From an uncultured Oscillospiraceae bacterium (GTDB lineage: Bacteria; Bacillota; Clostridia; Oscillospirales; Oscillospiraceae): a stretch of DNA of 38,818 bases. A program made the translations under genes and the position numbers. The notes beneath the pieces were generated by a model that was given only the letters and a program-made list of their open reading frames with translations, had not been told where the DNA came from and ran no database searches. The number at the start of each line of letters is the position of its first letter. The first letter of the stretch is position 1. The stretch lies in contig CAKUHB010000028.1 in assembly GCA_934655875.1 (NCBI GenBank), positions 1 through 38,818 of the forward strand, given 5' to 3'. This document shows positions 24,255-31,473 of this stretch, piece after piece.

Positions 24255-24835
24255 GAACCGTCCTCTATGTCGACTGCTGCATCCGGCGGGAGCAGTCCCG
24301 GACGAAACGGCTTGCAGAGGCGTTCCTGTCCGCGCTTCCAGCCGACTGCCGCGTGGAGCATCTTGACCTCATGGCGGAGGATCTGTCCTATTTCAAAGAC
24401 AGTTATTTTGCCCAGCGCGAGCAGCTTCTCGCCGCGGGCAAGCGGGAGCATCCGCGCTTTCGCTATGCGTACCAGTTTGCGGGAGCAGACCTGATCGTCA
24501 TGGCTGCACCGTTCTGGGATCTGGCCTTTCCGGCGCTTCTGAAGGTCTATATTGAGCAGATCTCCGTCGACGGCATCACCTTCGGCAGCACCGAAGCAGG
24601 GCTGCGGGGCCTTTGCCGCGCGTCGCAGCTCGTTTTCCTGACCACACGCGGCGGCTTTTATACCGATGACGCCATGGAAATGGGCAGCCGGTATCTCGAG
24701 GCCCTGCACACCTTCTTCGGCATCGGCGCCTATACCTGCATCGCCGCCGACGGCATGGACGTCACCGGCTTCGACGCCGAAGCATCCCTCGCCGCCGCCA
24801 TGCTGAAAGCCAGAACACTGGCAGCCAATCTCTGA
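24251..24835 (+). CDS. flavodoxin-like NAD(P)H-dependent oxidoreductase
   Basis: 194 residues, flavodoxin-like fold of the NQO/azoreductase type. The first strand and FMN loop are seen in VLYVDCCIRREQSRTKRLAEAFL. MAAPFWDLAFPALLKVYIEQI (about 84-104) is the conserved APxWNxxxPxxLKxxiD-like motif, and FLTTRGGFY the third flavin-binding loop. It probably reduces quinones or azo compounds with a bound flavin. It is last in the ddl operon; its relation to cell-wall synthesis is not evident. Repeat copy 2 begins 20 bp after its stop. Confidence 0.88.
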   Translation: MRTVLYVDCCIRREQSRTKRLAEAFLSALPADCRVEHLDLMAEDLSYFKDSYFAQREQLLAAGKREHPRFRYAYQFAGADLIVMAAPFWDLAFPALLKVYIEQISVDGITFGSTEAGLRGLCRASQLVFLTTRGGFYTDDAMEMGSRYLEALHTFFGIGAYTCIAADGMDVTGFDAEASLAAAMLKARTLAANL

Positions 24836-24855
24836 GCCGGTCATTCCTCCGGAGG

Positions 24856-25305
24856 CCCTATCTTTTCTCTCGCAAGAGAAAAGATAGGGGAGAAAAGAGT
24901 GCGTGGAGACGCGGGGCTTGTACCGCAGTGCGATTCAGGCAAGAAACTAATTTGTTGGTTTCTTCATTCGCACGCAATCACCTCACGGACGCTTTGGTAC
25001 GCGCCGCCCGTTAGGTAGGCGTCAGATTTGTTTCTCTGTGCCTTTGAACAGGTGCAGTCAATAGAAACTGCTATCGAAGTATGCGGAATGGTACGTATTC
25101 GCATAGGCCAAACGGCTTCCCCTGGGGGAAGCTGGCACGGCGGAAGCCGTGACTGATGAGGGAATGCAGGCACTGAATATCTGCATAGTAGTATCGATGG
25201 TGCTCCCCGACCCTCATCCGGCGCTGCGCGCCACCTGTCCCTACCCCTTTTGTCCCTTCGGGACATTTCCCCCTGACAGGGGGAATCGGCCCCGGAGGGG
25301 AAGGC
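24856..25305. repeat. long non-coding repeat, copy 2 (minus orientation)
   Basis: Inverted copy of 20516-20919. It begins with the hairpin CCCTATCTTTTCTC (24856-24869) paired with 24876-24889, continues through the GACGCGGGGCTTGT, CGCGCCGCCCGTT, GTGCCTTTGAA and ATGGTACGTATT blocks, and ends with the nested-palindrome element (GGCTTCCCC...GGGGAAGGC). This copy carries about 45 bp of extra sequence near 25243-25290. Two positions in the hairpin differ from copy 1 and are compensated on the other arm. Confidence 0.85.
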
Positions 25306-25331
25306 TTCTGCCAGCCGAAATAACCACACAA

Positions 25332-25359
25332 AAGCCGCAGCCCTTCCGGGCTGCGGCTT
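25332..25359 (-). terminator. terminator of the glycosylase/aldolase operon
   Basis: AAGCCGCAGCCC (25332-25343) pairs exactly with GGGCTGCGGCTT (25348-25359), loop TTCC. On the minus strand TTTTGTGTGG follows. It lies 10 bp past the stop at 25369. Confidence 0.85.
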
Positions 25360-25368
25360 CCTTTATGC

Positions 25369-25863
25369 TTATTTCAGCGCTTCTCCCACGACTGCCCACG
25401 CCGCTGTGAGTCTGTCCACGCTCCACGCCGCGTTGGCCGGGCTGGTGGAGGGAAGCCGGACGGCGTCACGGCCAAGTACCTTCTGCTGATACCGGCAGAA
25501 ATACTGATACGACGTGCCGCCGTTGCAGAAGATCTGCCGGATGTCCGCGCCCTGCAAAATCGGCGTCAGGTCGGTCGGGACGACCGCGCGGATGGAGCTG
25601 TCGCTCGAGCCTTCGATCTCGCAGTGCGCGATCGTGTCCCAGAGTGCAACGTGGTGGCTGTGCAGCATCCGCTGCTTTTCCTCGATCGTCTGCGGAACAG
25701 GACAGCCGAGGACGGCGGCCATCACCCGCCAGAACCGGTTCTGCGGGTGGCCGTAGAAAAACAGCGCTTCGCGCGATTTGACCGACGGAAACGACCCGAG
25801 GATCAGAACGCGCGATCCCTCGTCCCACAGCGGCGGGAACGGATGGGCGACCGGCTGCATCAT
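25369..25863 (-). CDS. hypoxanthine (deoxyinosine) DNA glycosylase, UDG family 6
   Basis: 164 residues of the uracil-DNA-glycosylase superfamily. VLILGSFPSVKSRE (19-32) is the active-site motif with the GSFPS wording of family 6 (HDG), followed by FYGHPQNRFWRVMAAVLG. The C-terminal LPSTSPANA replaces the HPSP motif of Ung-type enzymes. It removes deaminated adenine (hypoxanthine) from DNA in base-excision repair. Its ATG overlaps the stop of the aldolase gene, so it is second in a two-gene unit. Confidence 0.88.
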   Translation of the reverse strand: MMQPVAHPFPPLWDEGSRVLILGSFPSVKSREALFFYGHPQNRFWRVMAAVLGCPVPQTIEEKQRMLHSHHVALWDTIAHCEIEGSSDSSIRAVVPTDLTPILQGADIRQIFCNGGTSYQYFCRYQQKVLGRDAVRLPSTSPANAAWSVDRLTAAWAVVGEALK

Positions 25864-26882
25864 AGCGCGTCAATCAGCGAGTCGACCGCTTCCGGCTTTG
25901 TCGCCCACGAGCAGACGAAGCGCACCGCCTGATGGGACGCGTCAACGCGCCCAAACGTCTCAAATGCGGCCGTTTTTCCGAGCGACTGGATCTTGTCGTC
26001 ACGCATGACGACGAAAATCTGATTCGTCGGCGACTCGGCCCAGAGCGTATAGCCCTTCCGGACGGCTGCGGCGGCAATGCGCTGCGCCTGCCCGACCGCG
26101 TGGCGGGCCATGTCCAGCCACAGATCGTCCTCAAAATAGGCCGCGAACTGCTCACCAAACAGGAAGCCCTTGGCAAACATACCGCCGCGCTGCTTGATCA
26201 TGTTGCGGAAATACGGCTTGAGCGCGTCGTTTGTGATCACCACGGCTTCGCCGAACAGCAGGCCGTTTTTCGTGCCGCCGATGTAAAACACGTCGCAGTA
26301 TTCTGCAAAATCCTCCGGCGCAAGATCGTTGCCCTCCGCGACCAGCGACGCCGCCAGCCGCGCACCGTCCAGAAACAGATACAGGCCGTACTCCTTGCAG
26401 ACCGCATGCAGGGCGGCCAGCTCGTCCTTGTGATAGATGGTGCCAAGCTCCGTCGCCTGTGAAATATAGACCATGCGCGGTAGGACCATGTGCTCGTCCG
26501 TGCCGCCGCAGTGCGCTTCCATGACGGCGCGTACATGCGCGGGTGTCAGCTTGCCTTCGGCTGCGTCAATGGCGCAGACCTTGTGGCCGGACGCTTCGAT
26601 CGCGCCGGTCTCGTGGACGTTGATGTGGCCGGTTGCCGCCGCGATTACAGACTCCCACGGGCGCAGGGAAGCGGCGATGACAGTCGTGTTGGCAATGGTG
26701 CCGCCGACGAGGAAATGCACATCCGCCTGCGGGCAGGCGAAGCGTGCGCGGATGATATCCTTCGCCGCGGCGCAGCGCGGGTCGGTGCTGTAGCCGCTGG
26801 CCGGATCAAGATTGCAGCGCGCGATCGCGTCCAGTACCCGCGGATGCGCGCCCTCAGAGTAATCGTTTCGGAAAGAGATCAT
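25860..26882 (-). CDS. ltaE: low-specificity threonine aldolase / beta-eliminating lyase family
   Basis: 340 residues, PLP-dependent fold type I. The N-terminus FRNDYSEGAHPRVLDAI, the ALQGGTxAN-like FLVGGTIANTTVI (57-69), HINVHETGAIEASGHKV, the PLP-ring aspartate in LFLDGARLAASL (Asp172) and the Schiff-base lysine in YIGGTKNGLLFGE (Lys205) all fit the aldolase family. It cleaves L-threonine/allo-threonine to glycine and acetaldehyde. Glycine supply would feed one-carbon metabolism in a Wood-Ljungdahl organism, but that link is inference. It is first in a unit with the glycosylase gene. Confidence 0.93.
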   Translation of the reverse strand: MISFRNDYSEGAHPRVLDAIARCNLDPASGYSTDPRCAAAKDIIRARFACPQADVHFLVGGTIANTTVIAASLRPWESVIAAATGHINVHETGAIEASGHKVCAIDAAEGKLTPAHVRAVMEAHCGGTDEHMVLPRMVYISQATELGTIYHKDELAALHAVCKEYGLYLFLDGARLAASLVAEGNDLAPEDFAEYCDVFYIGGTKNGLLFGEAVVITNDALKPYFRNMIKQRGGMFAKGFLFGEQFAAYFEDDLWLDMARHAVGQAQRIAAAAVRKGYTLWAESPTNQIFVVMRDDKIQSLGKTAAFETFGRVDASHQAVRFVCSWATKPEAVDSLIDAL

Positions 26883-26917
26883 GGAGCTGTCCGTCCTTTG
26901 TTGTCAGAATCAATCTG

Positions 26918-26946
26918 ATTGTAGAGCGTTCCCGCGCGAAAGTCAA
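26918..26946 (-). promoter_or_regulatory. promoter of the aldolase-glycosylase unit
   Basis: On the minus strand TTGACT (26946-26941) and TACAAT (26923-26918) are 17 nt apart, about 35 bp before the ATG. The -35 overlaps the last codons of the flippase gene. Confidence 0.75.
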
Positions 26947-28469
26947 CCGTCTGCACGTGCGTTTGCTGCGCCGTCCGTCAGCCGCAGGCTTTGCGGCAGG
27001 CAGAGCTCCGCCGTGCCGCTGAGACACGCAAGCAGCAGATATACGGCTGTGAATACCCCAGTCCGCAGAAGACAAACACTCCACCAGCCGCCCGTCTGCG
27101 GCAGCAGCAGCGCGCCGCCGCAGGCCGCCGCAGCGCACAGTCCCGTCCGCATCGCCGCCCGAATGCCGGGACGGCAGCCGCTTGCCAGCAGGAGCCTGCG
27201 CAGACTGAGCGCAAAGTTCAGGACATGCGTGGAGACGAACGTGACCAGATATCCGACCGTTCCCCAGCGCGGCAGCAGGAAAAACAGCAGCAGAACGTCC
27301 AGAACGGACGTGATGGTATTATACCGCACCGTCGCCACCTGCTCAGAGAGCCCCTTGAGCATCCCGTCCGTCAGCGTATCCATATAGAGCATCAGCGCCA
27401 GCGGCGCAAAGAACCGCAGAAGCCTGCCGGCCTGCGCGCTGCCATAGAGCAGCTGCGCCGCAGGCTCCGCCAGAACGAACAGCAGCCCTGCCACAAAGCT
27501 GGAAAAGAGCAGCCCTGCCCGCAGACACTGCCCGGTGATGGACGCAAGCCGCGTCCATCGGCCCTGTGCGCGGCAGGCGGCCAGCTCCGGGATCAGCAGA
27601 TCGATGAGCGCGTATAAAAGCGCCGCCGGGAACATGAGCACCGGGAAGACCATCCCCGTGATCGTCCCATAGACGCCCATGGCGTCCTGCCGTGCCGCTC
27701 CGGAGCGGACAAGTCCCCACGGAATCAGAAACTGCTCCAGCGTCCGCAGCGCCGCGCGCAGATAGTCGCTCAGTGCCAGCGGTACGGCAAGATGCCGCAC
27801 GCGCCGCCCCATATCGTCCTGCACATCCGGGCAGCCGCGCGCCCTACGCCGGAACATGCAGTAGAGCAGCGCCGTTGCCGCGCAGCCGGAGAGCAGGTCG
27901 CCTGACAGCAGCGCCAGACACGCACCGCCCGCGTCGCTGCCCGAACCCTGCAAGAAAAGAAACGTCAGCCCAAGGCACAGGATCCGCTCGCCCATGTCGA
28001 CCGCCGTCAGCCGCAGTACCTGACCGGTGGCCGTGAAATATCCGCCCAGCACAAGATTGACGCAGGCCGACGGCAGCATGCCTGCCAGCAGCCGCAGCCC
28101 TGCTTCCGCGGCAGGTTCATGCAGGAGGTTCACAGAGAGCCATGGCGCGGCAAAAAAGAGCACGGCGGAGACCGTGCAGCTCGTGATCAGCACGTAGCCC
28201 AGGCAGTGATAGACCGCGCTCTGCACCTCGGCGCGGCTGCGCTGCCCATGCGCCTGCGCGCACAGGCAGGTCGCCGTGACCCGCGCACCGGCCAGCCCCA
28301 GCGTCATGGAGAACGCGCACACCGACAGCACCAGCTGCACGAGCCCCAGCCCATCCGCGCCGATCCGTGCGGACAGGTACGCCTGCAGCAGCATCGATAC
28401 CAACCGCAGGAGCAAAGCCGCGGCGGTCAGCAGCAGGGTATTTTTAAGGATCTGACGGCCTGAAAACAA
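26943..28469 (-). CDS. MOP-superfamily flippase (SpoVB/MurJ-like polysaccharide or lipid transporter)
   Basis: About 508 residues with 14 predicted membrane segments. The N-terminal ILKNTLLLTAAALLLR and ARIGADGLGLVQLVLSV patterns, and GYFTATGQVLRLTAVDMGERI, are typical of the MVF/SpoVB branch of the MOP superfamily, which flips lipid-linked sugars or cell-wall precursors across the membrane. I place the start at TTG 28469 because GGAAGGTG stands five bases before it. An ATG five codons upstream (28484) lacks a ribosome binding site. The binding site sits in the 3' arm of the terminator of the upstream gene. The substrate is unknown; a sporulation role is possible but not shown. Confidence 0.82.
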   Translation of the reverse strand: MFSGRQILKNTLLLTAAALLLRLVSMLLQAYLSARIGADGLGLVQLVLSVCAFSMTLGLAGARVTATCLCAQAHGQRSRAEVQSAVYHCLGYVLITSCTVSAVLFFAAPWLSVNLLHEPAAEAGLRLLAGMLPSACVNLVLGGYFTATGQVLRLTAVDMGERILCLGLTFLFLQGSGSDAGGACLALLSGDLLSGCAATALLYCMFRRRARGCPDVQDDMGRRVRHLAVPLALSDYLRAALRTLEQFLIPWGLVRSGAARQDAMGVYGTITGMVFPVLMFPAALLYALIDLLIPELAACRAQGRWTRLASITGQCLRAGLLFSSFVAGLLFVLAEPAAQLLYGSAQAGRLLRFFAPLALMLYMDTLTDGMLKGLSEQVATVRYNTITSVLDVLLLFFLLPRWGTVGYLVTFVSTHVLNFALSLRRLLLASGCRPGIRAAMRTGLCAAAACGGALLLPQTGGWWSVCLLRTGVFTAVYLLLACLSGTAELCLPQSLRLTDGAANARADG

Positions 28470-28470
28470 A

Positions 28471-28510
28471 AAATCACCTTCCATTCCAGTCTACGGAGCG
28501 GAAGGTGACG
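28471..28510 (-). terminator. terminator after the 251-residue membrane protein, overlapping the flippase start
   Basis: On the minus strand TCACCTTCC (28510-28502) pairs with GGAAGGTGA (28484-28476), followed by TTTTTTG. The 3' arm contains the likely ribosome binding site of the next gene. Confidence 0.75.
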
Positions 28511-28523
28511 GTATGATTCGAAT

Positions 28524-29279
28524 TTACTTGAGCTGGAACGTGTAGTACACCGCGCCGATCAGCTCGATCGCAATGGCGGCGAACATGGAATAGAACGCGA
28601 AGCCGGAGCCGAAGAGCAGGCAGGCGACCAGCACGATGGCCCACAGAATGCAGATAAAATACAGAAGCAGAGAATTGAAGCCCTCGGGGAACACGCGGAA
28701 GGTCTTTCCGAACAGCGTCAGCTTGCCGCGGTTTTTCGCGCACAGGCACGTCACCAGCGCAACGCCGACCAGAACCACAGCCAGCAGCACGCTTCCGAAC
28801 ACGCGGTTGAACACGAACGCCGACCGGGAGCTGAGATAAAACACAACGCCTGCCGAAGCCGTTGCCAGTGAGAACGTAAAGAACTCCGCCCGGTACAGCT
28901 GCCAGACCATGTACAGGCAGTAGACCAGCGCATGAAGTAGATAAATGACGATCATGTTGTTCGTCCAGAAGCCCCGCAGGATCCAGCAGGAGACCGTCAG
29001 GAGCGCAGAAAGCACCACGCCGTAGCGGCAGATCGTCCTGGCCAGCGGCGCTTTCAGAAGGTAAGCGAGCACGCACAGCAAAACCGTGACTGCCAGCAGA
29101 ACCAGCCGCAGAACGCCGAACAGGCCATACAGCGCCGTGAAGCCGCTGAGCGTGGAGTAATAGCCGCCCAGTCTCCAGAAGCCGTAAATGACCAGCACCA
29201 TCAGCGCGAACGCGGCGGGTACTTTATATACGACGGACTGATCCTCCGTCTTTTTTGCAGAAGTCTGATTCTTCGTCAT
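28524..29279 (-). CDS. multi-pass membrane protein, function unknown
   Basis: 251 residues. A hydrophilic N-terminus of about 18 residues is followed by about seven or eight hydrophobic segments (about 20-40, 50-70, 83-100, 106-127, 135-155, 160-180, 205-225, 228-247). There are no catalytic or binding motifs that I recognise. It follows rsmE by 27 bp in the same direction and is separated from the flippase gene by a terminator, so it is probably expressed with rsmE. Confidence 0.75.
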   Translation of the reverse strand: MTKNQTSAKKTEDQSVVYKVPAAFALMVLVIYGFWRLGGYYSTLSGFTALYGLFGVLRLVLLAVTVLLCVLAYLLKAPLARTICRYGVVLSALLTVSCWILRGFWTNNMIVIYLLHALVYCLYMVWQLYRAEFFTFSLATASAGVVFYLSSRSAFVFNRVFGSVLLAVVLVGVALVTCLCAKNRGKLTLFGKTFRVFPEGFNSLLLYFICILWAIVLVACLLFGSGFAFYSMFAAIAIELIGAVYYTFQLK

Positions 29280-29306
29280 AATGTCCTGTCCTTTGTTGAT
29301 TCATGA

Positions 29307-30041
29307 TCAGTCCAGCGCGCCGGATGCGTACAGGACTGCGCTCAGCGCGCACAGCGGCGCCGTCTCGCAGCGCAGAATGCGCGGGCCGAGCGAACAGATC
29401 CGCATACCGGCGTCCTGCGCCGTCCGGACCTCGTCCTCGGAGAAGCCGCCCTCCGGGCCGGTCATGATGGAGACGGTCTTTGCCGACCCATCGCCCACAG
29501 CCCGCCGCAGCGGCAAAGTTCGTTCATTTTCATACGGGAAAAGCGCCAGCTCACATGCCGCAGCGCGGCGAACGGCAGCTTCATAGGAATCGGCCGTCAG
29601 AACCTCGGGGATCCGGCCGCGGCCGGACTGCGCCGCCGCGGAAGCGGCGATCTTCTGCCAGCGCTCGAGCTTTTTCCGGATGGAAGCGCTGTCTGGCCGG
29701 GAAACGCAGCGCGAAGAGGGGAATGCGACGATCTCATACGCGCCCAACTCCGTCGCCTTCTGGATGACATGCTCAAGCTTGTCCGCCTTGGCGTAGGCCA
29801 TGTAGACGCTGCACTGCACCGGCGGCTCGGAAGCCGACGCACAGGCATTGTTCACGACCAGACAGACCTGATCGGCGGAGATATCGGAAATGGTACAGCT
29901 GTAATCGGTGCCGCAGCCGTCGCAGACGGTGACCGTCTCGCCGGGTTTCAGACGCAGAACCCGCGCATGGGCGGCGTTTTCACCGTCAAGCGTCAGGAAG
30001 CTGCCGCAGACAGCTCCGGCCGGAAGAAAAAACTTCGGCAA
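29307..30041 (-). CDS. rsmE: 16S rRNA (uracil1498-N3)-methyltransferase
   Basis: 244 residues, SPOUT class. It begins PKFFLPAG (family start MPRFFV), then an N-terminal PUA-like RNA-binding part with HARVLRLKPGETVTVCDGCG. The SPOUT domain shows KADKLEHVIQKATELGAYEIVAFPSSRCV, IAASAAAQSGRGRIPEV, the SAM-binding MTGPEGGFSEDEV and SLGPRILRCETAPLCALSAVLY. It methylates U1498 of 16S rRNA. TTG at 30041 gives the family length; GAGGAAGG is 11 bases upstream. GTG 30050 is the alternative; the open frame to 30269 runs over the promoter. Confidence 0.92.
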   Translation of the reverse strand: MPKFFLPAGAVCGSFLTLDGENAAHARVLRLKPGETVTVCDGCGTDYSCTISDISADQVCLVVNNACASASEPPVQCSVYMAYAKADKLEHVIQKATELGAYEIVAFPSSRCVSRPDSASIRKKLERWQKIAASAAAQSGRGRIPEVLTADSYEAAVRRAAACELALFPYENERTLPLRRAVGDGSAKTVSIMTGPEGGFSEDEVRTAQDAGMRICSLGPRILRCETAPLCALSAVLYASGALD

Positions 30042-30078
30042 CCCCAGCACCTGCCTTCCTCGTATACATACAGATGGT

Positions 30079-30107
30079 ATTATACCAGATATCGGGTCGA
30101 AGCGCAA
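30079..30107 (-). promoter_or_regulatory. rsmE promoter
   Basis: On the minus strand TTGCGC (30107-30102) and TATAAT (30084-30079) are 17 nt apart, about 38 bp before the start. Confidence 0.75.
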
Positions 30108-30150
30108 GTGAAAATGTGATGGAAGATCCGCGTAAAAATAAAATACCCCC

Positions 30151-30179
30151 TTGACAAACGCAGCAGGACTGAGTATAAT
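30151..30179 (+). promoter_or_regulatory. promoter of tRNA-Leu
   Basis: Perfect consensus TTGACA (30151-30156), 17-nt spacer, TATAAT (30174-30179), 24 bp before the tRNA. Confidence 0.9.
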
Positions 30180-30202
30180 AACTGAGCAAATGAAAATTGC
30201 AT

Positions 30203-30287
30203 GCGAGAGTGCTGGAATAGGTAGACAGGCACGTTTGAGGGGCGTGTGGCAACCGTCGTGTGAGTTCAAGTCTCATCTCTCGCACCA
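30203..30287 (+). tRNA. tRNA-Leu (GAG)
   Basis: Class II tRNA of 85 nt. The acceptor GCGAGAG pairs with CTCTCGC. The D-arm contains GGTAGAC, the anticodon loop TTGAGGG carries GAG, a variable arm follows (GTGGCAACCGTC region), and the T-arm is GTGAG-TTCAAGT-CTCAT. The discriminator A and the CCA end are encoded (30284-30287). Confidence 0.95.
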
Positions 30288-30289
30288 TC

Positions 30290-30326
30290 GTCGTCGCGGA
30301 CTGCGCAAGTTCGCGACGACTTTTTT
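30290..30326 (+). terminator. terminator of tRNA-Leu
   Basis: GTCGTCGCG (30290-30298) pairs with CGCGACGAC (30312-30320), followed by six T. Confidence 0.9.
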
Positions 30327-30376
30327 ATGCTTTGCATCAAAAAGTCATCTCTCACCCGCTCCGTCGCTCCTCCTCT

Positions 30377-30418
30377 CAAACTCGCAATCGCTGACGCTGG
30401 ATTGCGAGTTTGTTTTTT
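30377..30418 (+). terminator. second plus-strand terminator hairpin
   Basis: CAAACTCGCAAT (30377-30388) pairs exactly with ATTGCGAGTTTG (30401-30412), followed by T6. No gene lies between this and the tRNA terminator; it may be a remnant of a lost gene. Confidence 0.7.
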
Positions 30419-30507
30419 GGACGCGGCGTGTCTTCTTTTTTGGTGCGAAAGCGGAGACTGTCGAAAAACATTCGTGCTCGTTTTTGCTGAAGATTTTCTG
30501 GCTTGTT

Positions 30508-30732
30508 TGTAGGGGACGATGCCTATCTTCGGCGCTAAGAGCCGCGCTGCGCGCGGTTGCGCCTCGAAACTAGCCTGCGGGCGTCGCATCGTCCCGGCAG
30601 AACAAGCCGTTTTTTCGGGAATTTACGGCAAATTCGTGACCCTTTTCGGGCTGATGTGTACCGGCAAGCGGCAGACCCACATCCGTAACGCTCCTTCGTC
30701 ACGAACGGCTGTGACCGGCATCGGCCCCTACA
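30508..30732. mobile_element. MITE-like element with 16-bp terminal inverted repeats
   Basis: TGTAGGGGACGATGCC (30508-30523) and the reverse complement of 30717-30732 (TGTAGGGGCCGATGCC) match at 15 of 16 positions. The element is 225 bp and has no credible gene. No target-site duplication is evident. Inner sequence includes GCATCGTCCC near 30583, giving a second pairing with the left end. It fills most of the gene-free stretch 30288-30835. Confidence 0.65.
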
Positions 30733-30835
30733 CGGACGGTGCATATCTCGTACTGTTTCGCAAAATACAAACTTTTTCGACACGCTGAGCGGTCTGCTTC
30801 GCAGACCGTGCCGCCTGCGGGCGGGAATTGAACGC

Positions 30836-30862
30836 GAAAGGAACCCCTGATGGGTTCCTTTC
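30836..30862 (-). terminator. terminator of the sigma-factor operon
   Basis: GAAAGGAACCC (30836-30846) pairs exactly with GGGTTCCTTTC (30852-30862). It lies 40 bp past the last gene of the operon. Confidence 0.7.
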
Positions 30863-30903
30863 ACACTTTCTTCCTTTCCGACGACGATCATTTCAGCGTT
30901 TGT

Positions 30904-31182
30904 CTATCCAGCAGTATCGATAAGAATGACAAGAGCGACGATGCCACAAAAGACTATGGCTTTTACAAAAAAGGCTCCACTGACAATTGGGAATACACAT
31001 ACTATAATTGCATAAAGAATTACACCAATCGCCGGTGATAGCCGAAATACAAAAATAATGGATTTATGTTGCTTTTCAAGCCACGAATAGAAAACGTTAT
31101 CTAGTTTTGTGCTGTCTGAGCAAAAGATTCGCCTTAGAATGCAAACGACGCAGCCAACTATAATGGGAATAACTGTGTGCAT
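30904..31182 (-). CDS. small membrane protein, last gene of the sigma-factor operon
   Basis: 92 residues, not recognised. There are hydrophobic segments at about 3-18, 49-67 and 70-88, and a polar stretch with charged residues at 21-41 (CSDSTKLDNVFYSWLEKQ). The ATG at 31182 lies six bases after the stop of the lipoprotein gene, and GGGGG upstream may serve as ribosome binding site. Base composition is AT-richer than in the neighbouring metabolic genes. Its position as the distal gene of a sigma/anti-sigma unit suggests an envelope role; whether it exports, senses or protects is unknown. Confidence 0.7.
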   Translation of the reverse strand: MHTVIPIIVGCVVCILRRIFCSDSTKLDNVFYSWLEKQHKSIIFVFRLSPAIGVILYAIIVCVFPIVSGAFFVKAIVFCGIVALVILIDTAG

Positions 31183-31188
31183 GTCATA

Positions 31189-31350
31189 TTACCCCCAAGA
31201 AGCGTAAAGTGTCTTTTCAGAGTCCGGGACGGCGTCAGTCAACTCGGCTGCCGGCGAATCTGCTCTCTCGCGGGCGGCAGAACACCCGACAGCCGCAAAG
31301 ATCATCAAAAGACATAAGAGCACAAGCCACACGACAGATTTCTTTTTCAA
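31189..31350 (-). CDS. small lipoprotein (53 residues) in the sigma-factor operon
   Basis: Not obvious because of its length. From TTG 31350 the product starts MKKKSVVWLVL, has a hydrophobic core, and a lipobox-like AAVGC with the lipidation cysteine at residue 23. A 30-residue polar tail ends TLYASWG. AAGGAG stands eight to nine bases before the TTG; an ATG at 31359 overlaps that site and is less likely. The lipobox has Val at -2 and Ala at -3, acceptable but not ideal. It lies between the tiny secreted peptide and the 92-residue membrane protein, with a six-base gap to the latter. Function unknown. Confidence 0.7.
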   Translation of the reverse strand: MKKKSVVWLVLLCLLMIFAAVGCSAARERADSPAAELTDAVPDSEKTLYASWG

Positions 31351-31375
31351 AATACACATCTCCTTAATGGGTTAA

Positions 31376-31468
31376 TTATACATATACACGTGCTGCTGCC
31401 GCAGCATTTATACAGAGTCCGGAAATCATAACCAGCACGAGAAACAGAATGCACATACGTTTTTTCAT
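31376..31468 (-). CDS. tiny secreted peptide precursor (30 residues)
   Basis: The 31-codon frame starts MKKRMCILFLVLVMISGL, i.e. two lysines and an arginine followed by a hydrophobic core. It ends INAAAAARVYV: a run of five alanines that looks like a signal-peptidase I site, followed by ARVYV and the stop. AAAGGAGG, one of the best ribosome binding sites in the window, stands 11 bases upstream. Signal peptides ending in a short C-terminal tail are the layout of Phr/pheromone-type precursors, so a mature penta- to octapeptide is conceivable. The alternative is a leader peptide with only cis function. The gene is real on ribosome-binding-site and composition grounds; its role is inference. Confidence 0.6.
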   Translation of the reverse strand: MKKRMCILFLVLVMISGLCINAAAAARVYV

Positions 31469-31473
31469 ATTAC

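Noticed and set aside
30326..30370. AAGTCATCTCTCACCCGC downstream of tRNA-Leu as a duplicated tRNA 3' end (attachment site)
   Set aside because: It resembles the tRNA end only over about 15 bases with gaps, and no integrase stands directly beside the tRNA.
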